Shown: piece by piece, positions 22,553-34,519 of the stretch | Layout: every line of letters begins with the position of its first letter | How positions within the stretch are numbered: position 1 is the stretch's first letter | From: Dugong dugon | Lineage: Eukaryota > Chordata > Mammalia > Sirenia > Dugongidae | DNA length: 64,000 nt | NCBI GenBank assembly: GCA_030035585.1 | Contig: CM057481.1 | Coordinates: 4,861,128-4,925,127, forward strand | Direction: 5' to 3' | Program-made: the position numbers and the translations under genes | The notes under the pieces: model-generated | The model's database searches: none | What the model was told of the DNA's origin: nothing | The model's input: only the letters and a program-made list of their open reading frames with translations

Positions 22553-24870
22553 CATATCCAACGTTCCAAGCAGGGGCAAGGTAAGGAAAAGAGGCACTGT
22601 CTTGCGCTCCACTGACAAAGGCTCCCTCTGTGAACAAAGCAACTTTTCAGAGAATCAGGAATTTAAGTAGAGCACAAGGCAGGTGAAAAGTAAGTGTGAT
22701 ATTGCCAAAGTTACTTTTAATAGAAAACATCTTTCACTTTTTTCATGATAGTTTCCTCTAATGACAAAGCAAGGTAGTATCATGTTCATAAAGACACTAA
22801 ATATTGGTTTTTTGAACAACCCAAGATGTCTTTATAACTTTCAAGATAACTGAAATGACAAATTGTCACTGGTATTCTCTGAAAATACTTATTTGAATGA
22901 GACCGCATTTTTTTTTTTTTTTTACAAGAAACATGGACTAAAGGAGGAGAAGTTATAAACCTGCATTTGCAGAAGAATGACATCACTGTGACATAAAACT
23001 AAATACGTAATAAAAATAAAAGAGGGGGCGGAGAATAATGGTCATGTAAGTTCAGAAAAATGTTGAGTTAAACGAAGCAATTTTTTCCAGTGTAGGACTC
23101 TTCAGAGGCTTTAATGTTTAGCCAGTGTGGAACACGAAGCTTCAGGAGGGTATTTCATCTGTCTACATTTTATTTTCAGCAGAAATGAAGGGATAAATAA
23201 AAGGGGTGCATTCCAGGCTAACTCAACACTTAGTCCGTGTTTTAGAATAGGGGACTGAACCAGGGATCCATCTTGAGATGGGCTAGTCTACACCTGCATT
23301 TTGCGGCAGCCTGCCACGTTTGCATCAGTGTGGAGGGGGTGATACCGTCACAAGCCCATGAGCACAACCAGGAGAAGGAAGGCAGACACAGGTCACCTAA
23401 ACCATAACGCAGGGATCTAATGCAAGATAACTGTCTAACTAGAAAGTAGTAGAAGCATCCCAGGGGAGAACCAACATCCATTTTACAAAATGAAAGGCAA
23501 ACCATTAGTGTGACCCTAGGCAGGCAGGTCGACAGAAGCAGGCAAGGCAACATCCCGGAAGATGTTGTCAGGCCCTAACAGAATATTACAGTAGGAATTA
23601 ATAACAGGACAAAGTCAGCCTAAAACTAGAACCTTCCTGCCCTTGGACAATCCTTACTTTTGGCAAAGAACGTTGTGCCTTACCATGACAAAGAACCACC
23701 AAGGAGCAGGAAGACAACGGTATCTGGACACATCCAGCTTTCAGATACTCCACATGCTTGGGGCGTGGTTGTCACTGAGCAGAGCTCTCTGGGACATAAA
23801 CCACGGATGTCGTACTATGTACCCAGTTTTAAAAATATAGGTTCGCAAATCTTGTATTTGCAATTGTGAAATCTCAAAAGCTTCTAAGAACCTTTGTGGA
23901 TTTTTTTCCCAAGAACTTTTGTGGATTTTTTTTCATTGTTGTTATTTATAATTTTGGTGCAAAAACTAATTGGGTGCTAACACCTTATGTGAAGAGAGGT
24001 GAAGCTAGAGAGACTATTGATTTTTCCCACTTGGGGTGAATATTCATCCGCGTGCTTGGAAATGCTAATGCATTTAGGGGAGGTAGTCTCAGAGCCTCCC
24101 GGGTGTCTTCTGCAATATATATGGCATATGCACCACAATACGTTTCTAAAAGATTCTCAGTTCCAAAACATCTGGCCCCAACGGTTTGTGATAAGGGATT
24201 GTAGACCTGGACCATATGGCACAGTGTACACAGTACATATCAGGAAAAATGTCTTTGCTTCTATTCACTTCCTAAGATGCTCTAAATAGAGCTGAAATGA
24301 ACCAGCTGTGAGTCTCACTGGAAAGGGCACACACAATCAATCTGGATCATTTAAGCTTATTGAAGACTTCAACTCATAAGCACCAATAAGTCTGAATCAA
24401 CAACTCTGGCAATCTTATTGTAATAAACAAGATTTTAATTACCTCACACAACGAGCGTGCAATGAACCTCTACTTTAATGGAGCTCTCAGAGGTTTTATC
24501 TGGAGGTTCTCCTTTGCATGAACTCCAGCTTCAGTTATTAGTGGCCACACCACGCGATGCAATTCCTACCAGTGTTATAAGAAGCTTTGTTTAAGTTACC
24601 CACCACAGAACGTGGAAGGCGTGTGGAATAGGAAGAAACTCGAGGAGAAGTTAGAAGCCATCGTAGGTAACCATGACTGGACAGACAACAAAAAGCAAAG
24701 TATGAATGAGAAAACTGAACAGGTCACTCTGACCCCACTGTTTTAATCACTGGATTATTCTGTTCCTTTTAAGGTTACTCGATCATATTTGCAAAGTCTT
24801 TTTTGCCACGTAAAGTAACATTTTCACAGGTTCCAGGAATTAGGGTGTGGACATCTCTGAGGGGTCGTTA
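22553..24870. other. Unassigned intronic sequence
   Basis: No gene was recognised. Notable items are a T run at about 22910-22923 and an imperfect 25-bp tandem duplication at 23885-23934 (aagaacctttgtggattttt followed by aagaacttttgtggattttt). Confidence 0.45.
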
Positions 24871-24874
24871 TCCT

Positions 24875-25230
24875 GCCTACCACTACTCCCATACTGACCT
24901 CTATTTATTCCTTAAATTTACCAGGGATCACCTGCCTCAGGGCCTTTGCATATCCCTTGCGGGCTCCAATTCATCTCTTTCATCTCAGTAAATATCACTG
25001 TCTCCAGAGGCCTTCCATATCCTGGCACAAGATGGCCCTTTCTTTCAGAGGCCATATCACAACAGGAATTATATAGCCACTTAGGTGACTGTTCCTTTTA
25101 TGTCGGTGTCACTGCTAGAGTGCAAACACCTCGAGGGCAGGGACCCTGCTTTTCTTGTCCACCTTTGGACCCCAGCACCTTCACAACAGAGGTAACTCAA
25201 TAACAAGTTCCCAGTAGACAAGAAATAAAC
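24875..25230 (+). repeat. L2 LINE 3' region
   Basis: Order of L2 words: ctcagggcctttgcatatcc, agaggccttccatatcctgg, gagtgcaaacacctcgaggg, cagggaccctgcttttcttg, ggaccccagcacctt. Confidence 0.75.
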
Positions 25231-25815
25231 TAGGCTGGGCGTTGCAATCGGAATCCAATGTTCTGTCCCAACTTTAGCTGAGCTGTGAAGAACACTGGCT
25301 ATTAAAGGGTTTTTGTTTTGCTTTACAAAGACGTTTTTCCCCTTCTATGAAACTGGATGTTCGTAAATGTAGAAACTACAAGACTGGGCCCAGGATTTCA
25401 GCCAGGAAAATATGGAGAGGTCTAATTTCTAAATGTGTACAAACAAAAGTTGTCCTAGATGACCTCAAAGAATTCCTAGGAGGCAGCGAAGCCAGTAAAG
25501 TTGTGTTTGTTGCAATTTGCCCTCCGGGAGCAGATCCAGCTTCCAGGGGGGCATATACTTCAACATCAACCTGCAGAGCTCGAGTACCCAGGCAGCTGCA
25601 GAAATTCCCAAGGTCATGACTTTGCCTCAGGCAAGGTCAAAGGGAGTGAGCGACAGCAAAGCTGTTGCATGGAAGGCAAAGCACAAGCTGAATACCTGGG
25701 CACATTTCCTCTCCCAGAACCACAGGATGATGGAACAACTTCTCCAGAGATGAGTGCTCATTACTGACATGTATTTAAACCTAAGCCATACAAGAAAGAG
25801 AAGCTCCACTCCGCC
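25230..25815. other. Unassigned intronic sequence
   Basis: No gene or clear repeat was recognised. Several overlapping short frames exist without family motifs. Confidence 0.4.
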
Positions 25816-25971
25816 ACAGCACTACTGACAGTTGGGGCCGGAAAATTCTTTGTTGCTGGGGCTGCCCTGTGCATTGTAAGGTGTTTAGCAGCATCCCCGG
25901 CCTCTTACCCACCAGATACCAGTAACACACAACTGCCCCCAATTGTGACAACCGAAAACGTCTCCGAGTCC
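25816..25971 (+). mobile_element. DNA transposon (MER-like), left part
   Basis: gttggggccggaaaattctttg, gtgcattgtaaggtgtttag, cagcatccccggcctctta and ccagataccagtaacacaca follow a common mammalian MER DNA transposon. The remainder (gcctccaggcactgccaaat) resumes at 26313 after an L1 insertion. Confidence 0.65.
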
Positions 25972-26312
25972 TGACACACGCTGCGACATGGATGAACCTT
26001 GGAAACATTACACCGACTGACAGAAACTGGACACAAAAGGACATATGTCATATGATCCTACTTACAGGGAATAGGCAAATGCATAGAGACCAAACTTAAG
26101 AGCAGGAACCAGGGGTAGGAGGGCAGGGGAAGGGCAGAGTCATTGCTCAGGGGGCACTGAGTTTCTGCAGAATACTTTGGAAAAGGACAGTGGCTGGACA
26201 ACATGATGAATGGAATCAACGTCACTGAATTATACATGTAAAAACCAGATGAGCTGGCAAATGTTTGGTTAAACATATTTTACCACAATAAAAAAAATAA
26301 AGGGAAAGAAAA
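25972..26312 (+). repeat. Old L1 3' end inserted in a DNA transposon
   Basis: gacatggatgaaccttggaaac, acaaaaggacatatgtcata, ggaataggcaaatgcataga and cactgaattatacatgtaaa match the 3' end of old mammalian L1. It closes with an A-rich tail (26290-26312). Confidence 0.7.
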
Positions 26313-26372
26313 AGCCTCCAGGCACTGCCAAATGTTTCTCGCGGGAACACTGTCCAGGCTGAGAGCCCTGTG
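26313..26372 (+). mobile_element. DNA transposon (MER-like), right part
   Basis: cctccaggcactgccaaatg and a terminal ggctgagagccctg complete the element begun at 25816. Confidence 0.58.
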
Positions 26373-27446
26373 CTAGTCTTCCACTCCCAGTGGACTCTCA
26401 GCAATGACGCATCCCTGGCCCCCAAACACAATGCACACAGACAAATGAATAATGCCCCAATTATTCACAGAGAAGTGAATAATTTCATACTTTCTTAGAA
26501 AACAATTTAGTTACGTGGAAAGAAAGAAACCAAATCAAGTCCCTCCAAATATATCCACTAAGCAATTTAACATGTTTATTGCATTAAGAAAAAAAAAAAG
26601 CAAGCTATGAACCAGATGGGCTTTGATGAGGAACCCAGTTAATATAGGCAGCCTTACCATTTGACATTACTTACAAGAAAAAAATCTAAACAACTTGGCC
26701 AAACAACGAGTTTGGGCATTGTTGCTGCTATTTCAAATTCGATTCTGAATTCAATGACTCTCTCTGAGCAAAGGAAAACTGAAACATGCATTTAAAGTTG
26801 TAAGCTTTCAGAAGAATATATATCCATTGGATGCATCTTTCCAGAATCAAGGGTGAAGAGGAAGCAGGCCGATCTCAGCATTATGGGTAGTGATGTGATT
26901 ATGAATGAGGTTTAAATTTCCAGTTTCTAGCCCCAGAGGTCTTATTTTCCAATGTAGCAGTCAGATTAAGTTTTCAAACTCTCAAGCACAGATCCTTTGT
27001 CTGGAACAACATCCACTGAACAAATGGCAACCCAATTCTAGACAAAGAGGCTTCAGAGCAAAGCTGGCTGGACACAAGCTACTCTTGCAATTCACAACTC
27101 AGTGGGAACCGGTCAACAAGGTCGGAAGGGAAACTCCACACCTAAAAACATGACGTAATTTGCTTCTAGGAATCAAGTTTTCCAAGCGCAAATAAAGCTA
27201 GGATTTCTAAGAAATGATTCATTCAATTTAAAGAGAGGAGGAGAGCCAATTAAGTGGAAATCTGACTCATGTGACATAATTAGCCTGACTAGGACAGGAA
27301 ACATCACAGAGAGAGGGGTCTTAATACAGGAAAAAAGTTGGTAATGAAAATTTGTCAGCTAAACTAGAAATATGAAGCATTTGCTCAGAGTAACGATCTC
27401 TGGCTTCTCTGACAATCGTGGGTAAGACATATAGACCTGCATATAA
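26373..27446. other. Unassigned intronic sequence
   Basis: No gene or clear repeat was recognised. The sequence is AT-rich. Confidence 0.4.
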
Positions 27447-27616
27447 AACCAACCAAACCCATTGCTGTCAAGTCAATTCTGACTCAGTAACCCTACCGGA
27501 CAGGGTAGATAGAACTGCCCGGTAGAGTCTCCATGGGGCACCCAGTGGATTCGAACTGCTGACCTTTTTGGTTAGCAGCCATAGCACTTAACCACTACAC
27601 CACCAGGGTTTCCCAT
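27447..27616 (-). repeat. AfroSINE, short-body type
   Basis: On the plus strand: aaccaaacccattgctgtca, ggattcgaactgctgacctt, ttggttagcagccatagcac and cactacaccaccagggtttcc. Confidence 0.94.
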
Positions 27617-29205
27617 GGGCATACAAGCACCTATAAATGTTGGAAGAGCAGCAAACCCTCACCAGGACTGCCTAATCAGAGCCCTGGGCCTGGAACGTTC
27701 ACTGATAGCGGAAGCTGGGTACTGAGTCTCCCTCTGTCCTAGTTTCTTTTTCTTCCTCCTGATGAGGGAAACTACTCCCCTGTTCCGGATACCCAGCAAA
27801 TCTTCTTTGTACTGGTAAGTTCGTCAGTGTGTGCCTCATATGGCACCTGGCCAACCTCATTGCTATGCCTTTTCTCAGCACGGAGGGAACGGGGTCCTTT
27901 GCCCGCAGCGTGGAAGAGGGGTGAGTACAGGCCACCAGCCCTGCCTTGGCTGTGGAGGGAGACCCACTGGCCATAGGGGACCGACACCCACATACAGAAC
28001 TGATCGTTATCTGTCTCTTCTGTATGTGAGTAAAGCATTATTCCAACCAGCGCCTGTGTGAGTCATGTCTTTCTTAGACACATCGGACCTGGGCTCAGCA
28101 ATAAGCAAAGAAACAACTGACTGTCTCCTCTTGTTGAGGTTGTTCACCTAAGTTTCCGGGATGCCTACAGGGCCCATGAAGGGGCTTGGGGAGCAAGGAG
28201 GAGTTATGAAACCCTGTAAATTACGTGTGAACAAATGTGTAGATATAAACATGCCTCTTCTATCTGAAGGGCATCCAAAGCAGTCATCAGATTCGTAAAG
28301 CAGGCCATGACTTCACAGAAGTTTGACACACTAAGAGTGAAAATTTTCCTTGGCTGCTTCGCTCCTCTGAGTAAAAGATACTTCCAAAGAGACAAATATC
28401 CAAAGGCACACACGTTTCAGTCTAACCACAGGCGTGAACCTCTACCACAAAAGGCTCATAACATGGGGATCCCAATATTTATAAAAATAAAAGAATATTC
28501 ACACTGATCCTGATGAAAAGCAGTGGAAGGGATGTGTTGCCCCCAACCAACATTAATAAACAAGTTTTGAAACTTGCTCCCTGCCTTACCCCTGCTCCAA
28601 AAACACACACATCAGCACGTGACCTAGCTGCCCCCACACCCTTCCTGTTCCTGGAAGCATGGATCTGTGAGAAAACCAACACAGTGGAAGCCAAATGTCA
28701 CCATTGTTCCCAGCAAAGCTAACAGGACTCATGCCACCTATGGCCACGGCCACTTTCTAAGCAGCTGGCAGGAGCAAAACACCCTCAGAGCAACTTCCCT
28801 ACTGAGAGACGGTTTTGCGACGTCTCTTCATATGTCAACCAACTTTTCTTCTCTCAAGGGTGAAAATGAAGTCACCCGAGTTTGCTGTAAAATGTCACCG
28901 TTAGAAAGCTGGGTTTCAGAAGTGGATGGTAAATAGAAACTTTGTCAAAGAACCAAACGGCTGAAAACCATTGGCCTGGGGTGAGTCTGCTCAAGCCATG
29001 GTGTCTGTGACTTCTAGGCATTTCTCTGGCTGAACAAAGATGAGACACCTGAGGTAGACAGCTGCAGGCCATGCTATAGATGCAGGACCTCCAGAGACAA
29101 AAGTAGGTACTGCACAAGTTTGATTTGAAAAACGACTGGGGATAAAGATATAACATCTCATTAATGTAAAGACCAAGGCAGTTTGAGATCTCGAGTTTCT
29201 CTCAC
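27617..29205. other. Unassigned intronic sequence, possible LTR remnant
   Basis: No coding sequence was supported. The part at 27700-28080 has an LTR-like look (gtgagtaaagcattattcc near the end), but no termini or target duplication could be found. Confidence 0.35.
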
Positions 29206-29354
29206 CTCGACAGGAAACCTCCTGCCATTGATGCTGTGTTCAGAGCCGGCGGAGCCATTGCTGTGGCCCCAGTGAAATTCCACCTTCTCAGCTTTGAATC
29301 TCCCAGGCAGGCCGGCGCCGCTGACAAAATAGTCGTCTTTCAGAAGGATGGCAA
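29206..29354 (-). CDS. PTPRG: PTPRG exon (central CA-like domain, zinc-site remnant)
   Basis: This 149-bp internal exon directly follows the one at 41725-41904. The translation starts [20 protein letters not shown] and continues through KVEFHWG and GSEHSING to FPVE. The acceptor is ttttgcacag before 29354 and the donor is gtgagag after 29206. It enters in phase 1 and ends in phase 0. In active alpha-carbonic anhydrases this segment reads HFHWG, with two zinc-ligand histidines. Here the first is Glu (VEFHWG) and only the second His remains, which fits a catalytically dead CA fold used for ligand binding; contactins are the known partners of this domain. The GSEH motif and one glycosylation sequon (NGS) are present. 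The next exon, expected to begin Met-Gln, was not found downstream in 1-29200, so that intron exceeds the window. Confidence 0.95.
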
Positions 29355-29481
29355 CTGTGCAAAACGGAAGGCAAGGGAGGAAAACAAAGTGAGTTTCAAA
29401 ACCAGACTCTAAGGATTTCTTACATTGTACCTAACAAAGTTCATGACGACCGTGACATGAATTATTTCCTTAGGTAGCTTT

Positions 29482-29501
29482 CAAAAAAAAAAAAAAAAAA
29501 C
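29482..29501 (+). repeat. Poly(A) tract in the intron next to the PTPRG exon
   Basis: An A run of 18 or more, 130 bp upstream (in transcript order) of the exon at 29206-29354. It is a T run on the transcribed strand. Confidence 0.7.
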
Positions 29502-29554
29502 AATTCAAAAACACCCGTCTGAACAAATTAGCATGTTTTAGCTGCAGACTGCTG

Positions 29555-29912
29555 GGGTCACTGCTGTTGTTTTTAGTGGCCTCAGGGTCAGCCCCCAACT
29601 CATGGGGACCCCATACACAAAAGAATAAAACACTGCCCAGTCCTACGCCACATCCATGACCAACTGCACATCTGATGCATCGCATCGAGTTGTGGACCCA
29701 CAGCACTTTTATTGGTTGATTTTGGGAAGCAAATCGCCAAGCTTTTCTTCCTAGCCCATCTTAGTCTGGAAGCACTGCTGAAATCTGGTCAGCATCATAA
29801 GGACACACAAGCCCCCAATGACAGACAGCTGGTGGCTGCGCATGAGGGGCACAGGCTGGGAATCAAAGCCGAGTCTCCTGCACGGACGACGAGAATTCCA
29901 TCACTGAACCAC
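29555..29912 (-). repeat. tRNA-Gly-headed, RTE-bodied SINE (minus copy)
   Basis: On the plus strand: cccaactcatggggacccca, ttctgattttgggaagc-like body, ttcttcctagcccatcttag, tctggaagcactgctgaaat, ggctgcgcatgaggggcaca, and a head ending gacgacgagaattccatcac. It matches 5793-6113 and the reverse of 40344-40674. Confidence 0.75.
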
Positions 29913-29925
29913 CTCTGACCCCTGG

Positions 29926-30010
29926 GGTCACCGTTACTGTCTGTGCTGCTGTGGAGACCATTCTGACCCACAGCGACCCATGTGTCATGGGTGACCTCAT
30001 GGAGCCACTA
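29926..30010 (-). repeat. Possible AfroSINE fragment
   Basis: accattctgacccacagcga then cccatgtgtc resembles the inverted AfroSINE 3' body. The rest has decayed. Confidence 0.45.
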
Positions 30011-30587
30011 GCTGGCTCGCAATCATCACAAATCCCAGGGATTGGTCTCAGAATTATTTATCCATCTAACAGATGAAAAAAGGAGACAATGACAGAATAT
30101 GTCGCTCTGAATCACTGTCTCCTAAATCTGTTTGATGATCAAAATTATCTAGAGAGTGATTTTTTTTAAAGCACTGATTCCTGAGATTACCCCAAGATTC
30201 AAGGTCTGCAGGAAGATAGGAAAAATATACGAAAAGCCGGATATGACAGCCATGGTTCTTTGATCAGAAAATTTAGGCAACATATCAGGAAATCGAATTT
30301 CAGGGGTTCTCCAACACTAAGGACAGTGGTGAGGTGTCGGGGACTGGGGTTGCCATTTATTGCATCTGATAACAGTCAGGGCAGCGCAGAGCAGAACCTG
30401 CTCACTAAATCACTCAAACACTGGCACACTAACTAGATTCACTTCACCACTTTTTTAAAATTCCAAGCATAAGAAAACTTCACCTAGCCCACCAATAGAA
30501 CACATCATAGCATCCACAGTACAGGGAACCTCAGCCAATTCAAACCCTAAAATTTCAAAAACACATCCCTCCTCCTTGGAAAGCAGT

Positions 30588-30713
30588 CCGGGTGGCGCAG
30601 TGGTTAAGCGTTCGGCTAATAACCAAAAAGGTCAGCAGTTGGAATCCACCAGCTGCTCCTTGGAAACCCTATGGGGCAGTTCTACTCTGTCCTAGGGGAT
30701 CACTATGAGTTGG
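30588..30713 (+). repeat. AfroSINE, shortest body type
   Basis: The head has agtccgggtggcgcagtggt and taagcgttcggctaataacc. The body runs directly from ccagctgctccttggaaacc to ctatggggcagttctactct. Confidence 0.93.
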
Positions 30714-30714
30714 A

Positions 30715-31330
30715 ACATGGGAAAGAGAAATCGAGAACAAAAACTTGGATTTACACTCGCACAAAAAAATTATTTTTCCCAAAGTAGTGCTAAAATGCCT
30801 GAAAAAAACAGATTCTATTTTGCAGGTGCCGCATCCGTTCGTTTATGTCCTCTAAAGTGGCTTAACTCATTCATTGCTAAGGATGCATGAGACACCCACT
30901 AATACACTAAACGGCTTGTGATCAAAAGCCACGCTTGTGGAGGCCCTGGGAAAGCTCTCACATCCCCTCACTGAACCTTCCTCCTGAAGAGACCCAGTTA
31001 GAGCTTCAGGGGGAAACCCTGCATGAAAATTAGGTCTCCATAAAAGACAGGGATGAGAGTAATGACCCACTCCTAAAACACGGCAATCAGTTTTAGCTCT
31101 TTTCTGCATAAAGGAAGCATTAAGCACAAGCAAAGGAAGCCTGCTCGTCTAAATCCCTTTCTATTGCATTCAAAAGGCAGGTTTTTTCCCCAACTTCTGA
31201 AAAATATACAATGAGCTTTCAATTAGTGAATGAAGGGATACAATGATGTAAAAGTTAAGCGTTTCTTATGTCAAATTAAACACGCTACGGCATTGTCCCA
31301 CCTTTATTGTGTGCTGGTCATATTTCAGAA
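30715..31330. other. Unassigned intronic sequence
   Basis: No gene or clear repeat was recognised. Confidence 0.4.
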
Positions 31331-31624
31331 CAGGTGTCGGCAAACATCCTGTAAAGGACTAAATAGTAAATGCTTTTGGCTTTGTGGGCCATATGGTCTC
31401 TGTCGCAAATTCTCAATCCAGCCTTCGTAGCCCAGAAACAGCCATAGATAACATATAAACAAATGGGAAAGGCTGTGCCAATAAAACTTTATTTATAGAC
31501 AAGGAAATTTGAATTTGATATAATCTTCAGGCGTTGTGAAATATTATTTTCCCTTTAATTTCTTTTTCTTCAAACATTTAAATATGTAAAAATACGCCAC
31601 AGGGTTGTCACTTGGTGACCTCTG
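31331..31624 (+). mobile_element. hAT-type DNA transposon (MER family)
   Basis: gtgtcggcaaacatcctgta, agtaaatgcttttggctttg, gggccatatggtctctgtcg and ccaataaaactttatttata are hallmark words. The left caggtgtcggcaaac and right cacttggtgacctctg ends are approximate inverted repeats. The same family lies reversed at 53461-53676. Confidence 0.7.
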
Positions 31625-32179
31625 TTTTAGAAGTTAAAATATTACAATTATATCAAGCATATACCTTTAGTTCCAACGTCAAAACATGTAGGAATTAGCT
31701 CAGTAGAGTCTTAAACTGTTGACTATTCTCAGCCTGCTAGAAATTCTATACATAACATTTCGCATCAGAAGGACGAAGGCAAAGTGTTTGGAGTGCATCT
31801 GTTACAATGTACCCAGGGACTCAGCAGCATCTTATAAATATTTGATTTTACCTAAATCATTTATGTCTCTGTCCGGGGTCATTTTCCTTGTTTTGTATGA
31901 ATAATTAAAAGCATAATTAGGAAACTGTACAATCTGAAACATTCATCTCATTTTTCATTTTACAGTATCTCTCACTAGAGCACACGGCGTGCCACATGCA
32001 TGTATTCCCCTTCCGAAAACGCTTATATGTGTGTTTACATATACAACAGTTAGGGAAGAACTTTCCTGGCTATCATGTACCCATTTTCTGATGACCACAG
32101 ATAGCCCTGCTCTGTTTTGGAACAGAACGTGCCAAACGAAGGTGGTGACCCCAGACGCAGAATGTCTGGAGAGCAGGAG

Positions 32180-32405
32180 CTCAAGAGAGGGCCAGACCTG
32201 GGCTGGAATCCTGTCCTGTCACTGAACAGTGAAGTGCCCTTGAACGGGTTCCCCGACTTCCTCGTGCCCGTTTCCAGTCCTTTTTAAACAGGGATAATAA
32301 TAGCATCTACTTTGTGAGGCTATTTTGACTCCTGAAGGAACCCACACATGGAAAGCATTTCACAGTGTCGGAAATGCAGCAAGCATTCACTCAGCGGCTG
32401 CTGTT
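32180..32405 (+). repeat. MIR SINE
   Basis: cctgtcactgaacagtgaag, aaacagggataataatagca, tttgtgaggctattttgact and gcaagcattcactcagcggc follow MIR order. Confidence 0.65.
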
Positions 32406-33187
32406 ACCCAGCTCATTTCTAGTGATGTGGGCAGAGCTGGTGGGCAGCGCACAAGGGCGACCACACAAGTATAACTCTCTGTTTTCAGGTAGAGTGCCAT
32501 TTTAAAGCAACCCCGTCATTCCACAGAAGAGTGTCACGAGGTAGGGACAATAGCAAGGGCAGATATGTCCCAAATGCCACATGGGTGGCAATCTCAATTG
32601 TTGAGTACATGCTTTAAATTTGTCAAAGCAGAATAAGAAAGGTATTTATTATTATTATTATTTCAATCCCTTTGACCACATCAAGGAAAAGAAAATCTTA
32701 ATTTGGTGCTGCACCTCCCTGATACTAATCCATGTGCTCTTTCACTCAGGAGTAAGCTTTAAGCCAGAATTTACTGACTTCTGTAACTCTGATTTACTTT
32801 CATAGGATACACATCTATTTTTTAACAGTAAGTCAGTTTCAGATAGCACTGGTTTTTCCATTTACGGTGTTGATAGAAAGTTTTCTTTTAAAATCAATTC
32901 ACTTAATTAAAATAAAGCGAGCCAACTGAAAGAAAAAAGAATGAGTGAACAATACTAAAATAATAATAAATAAATAATGACTCATAATTCAAAAATAAAA
33001 ACAAGAGTAATAACAGCAGAATCTGGTAAGGAGAAAATTAGGAAGGTGACAGGCAAAAAGCTGAAGACTGGAAACCAGCAGGATAGGAGGGGAGGCAGGA
33101 GATCCATCAACCAGCCCCTCTGGTCTTTAAACTGCTAACATGGATCATGATGAAATCAAAGCAGAATGTCAGAGGCAACAGTAGCAG
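32406..33187. other. Unassigned intronic sequence
   Basis: AT-rich with no gene or named repeat apart from the ATT run. Confidence 0.4.
32643..32662 (+). repeat. (ATT)n microsatellite
   Basis: A short run of about six ATT units. Confidence 0.75.
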
Positions 33188-33350
33188 GTAAACCCAACCT
33201 ATTGCCACCAAGTTGATTCCAACTCATAGCAACCCTGTAGGACAGAGTAGAACTGCTCCATAGGGTTTCCAAGGAGCAGCTGGGGGATTCATACCGCCGA
33301 CCTTTTGGTTAGCAGCTGAGCTCTTAACCACTACGCCACCAGCGTTTCCG
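33188..33350 (-). repeat. AfroSINE, short-body type
   Basis: On the plus strand: ccctgtaggacagagtagaa, ctccatagggtttccaagga, gaccttttggttagcagctg and ccactacgccaccagcgttt. Confidence 0.94.
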
Positions 33351-33606
33351 TAGAAGCAAGCAGGGGCTTCAAATTCAGGATTTCTTAACCCTGGGTCCAA
33401 CAGGCTTCAGGGTTTAGTGATATAATAAGTGTAGAGAACGAGGAAGAGACAGTGAGCTTGTCTTTATCCCAAGAGAAATGGGAAGTCCTTGATACATCCG
33501 AGGGAGAGACTGAGGAAGAAAGAGGGACAGAGAGATGATTCTGGCTACCGTACAGAGAAGGAGGAAGGCAACAGCGTTGGCAGAAACTCAAGTCAGGGTA
33601 TAGCAC

Positions 33607-34101
33607 TGTCTCAGTCATCTGGTGCTGCTATAACAGAAATACCACAAGCGGATGGCTTTAACAAAAAGGAGTTATTTGCTCACAGTAAAGTAGGCTACGA
33701 GTCCAAATTCAGGGCATCAGCTTCAGGGGAAGGCTTTCTCTCTCTGTCGGCCTTCTCATCAATGTTCCCCGGGACTAAGAGCTTCTCCGCCCAGGGACCT
33801 CGGGTCCAAAGGACATGCTCTGCTCTTGGCACTACTTTCTTGGTGGTATAAGTTTCCCCCATTTTGCTCACTTCCCTTTCATCTCTTGTAAGATAAAAGA
33901 TGGTGCAGGCCACGCCCTAGGGAACTCTCTTTACACTGGATCAGGTACGTGACCTTAGTAAAGGTGGTAAGATCCCACCCTAATCCTCTTTAACATAAAA
34001 TTATAACCACAAAAGGGAGGACAATCACACAACACTGGGGATAACAGCCTATCCAAGCTGACGTGTATTTCTTGGCGGGGAACATAATTCAATCCATGAC
34101 C
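33607..34101 (-). mobile_element. Solo LTR (MaLR-like), minus orientation
   Basis: It reads tgtctcagtcatctggtgct at the left and ttcaatccatgac at the right, the reverse complement of the 9491-10016 family. Flanks agcac (33602-33606) and agcag (34102-34106) form a 5-bp duplication with one mismatch. Confidence 0.78.
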
Positions 34102-34519
34102 AGCAGTAAGTCAGTAAAGAGAAGCTGAACATGTTGAGCAGGAGGAGCTTCAGCTATCCAAGGGAGGTCAAGTTGTCAGATTCCTGGGTCTCCGTTAACT
34201 CACTGCCAAACTGAGCAACATGACAGAGGGGCACTAGCTGGCCCTTTAACCGCCTGAGACATGACAAGTAAGAGTCCAGCAGAGGGTTTTGTGCCCTAGA
34301 AAAAGAAGGAGGACCCTTCAAAAATAAACTTCAAAGTTCAAAAAACTGGTAAATGAGGCTTCTGCCTACCAGGAAAAAGATCCTACTCCCTGAGTGCAGG
34401 GGCTGGGGGGTGGTGAGGACAGCAGAAGAGAAAGGGAGCTTAAAAAACAGAACACAGAGCTTGCAGTTAGTCTACACAGACGGAGATCCCAGTGAAATAG
34501 CTCCAACTTGAATTCCAGG
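34102..34519. other. Intronic spacer between two opposed solo LTRs
   Basis: About 420 bp of unique-looking sequence. No retroviral gene was seen. Confidence 0.5.

Noticed and set aside
22497-22665. Lysine-rich open frame at the right end of the piggyBac-like element
   Set aside because: It is short, A-rich, crosses the element boundary into flanking DNA and shows no transposase motif.
33489-33851. 120-codon open plus frame
   Set aside because: It lies mostly in an inverted solo LTR.
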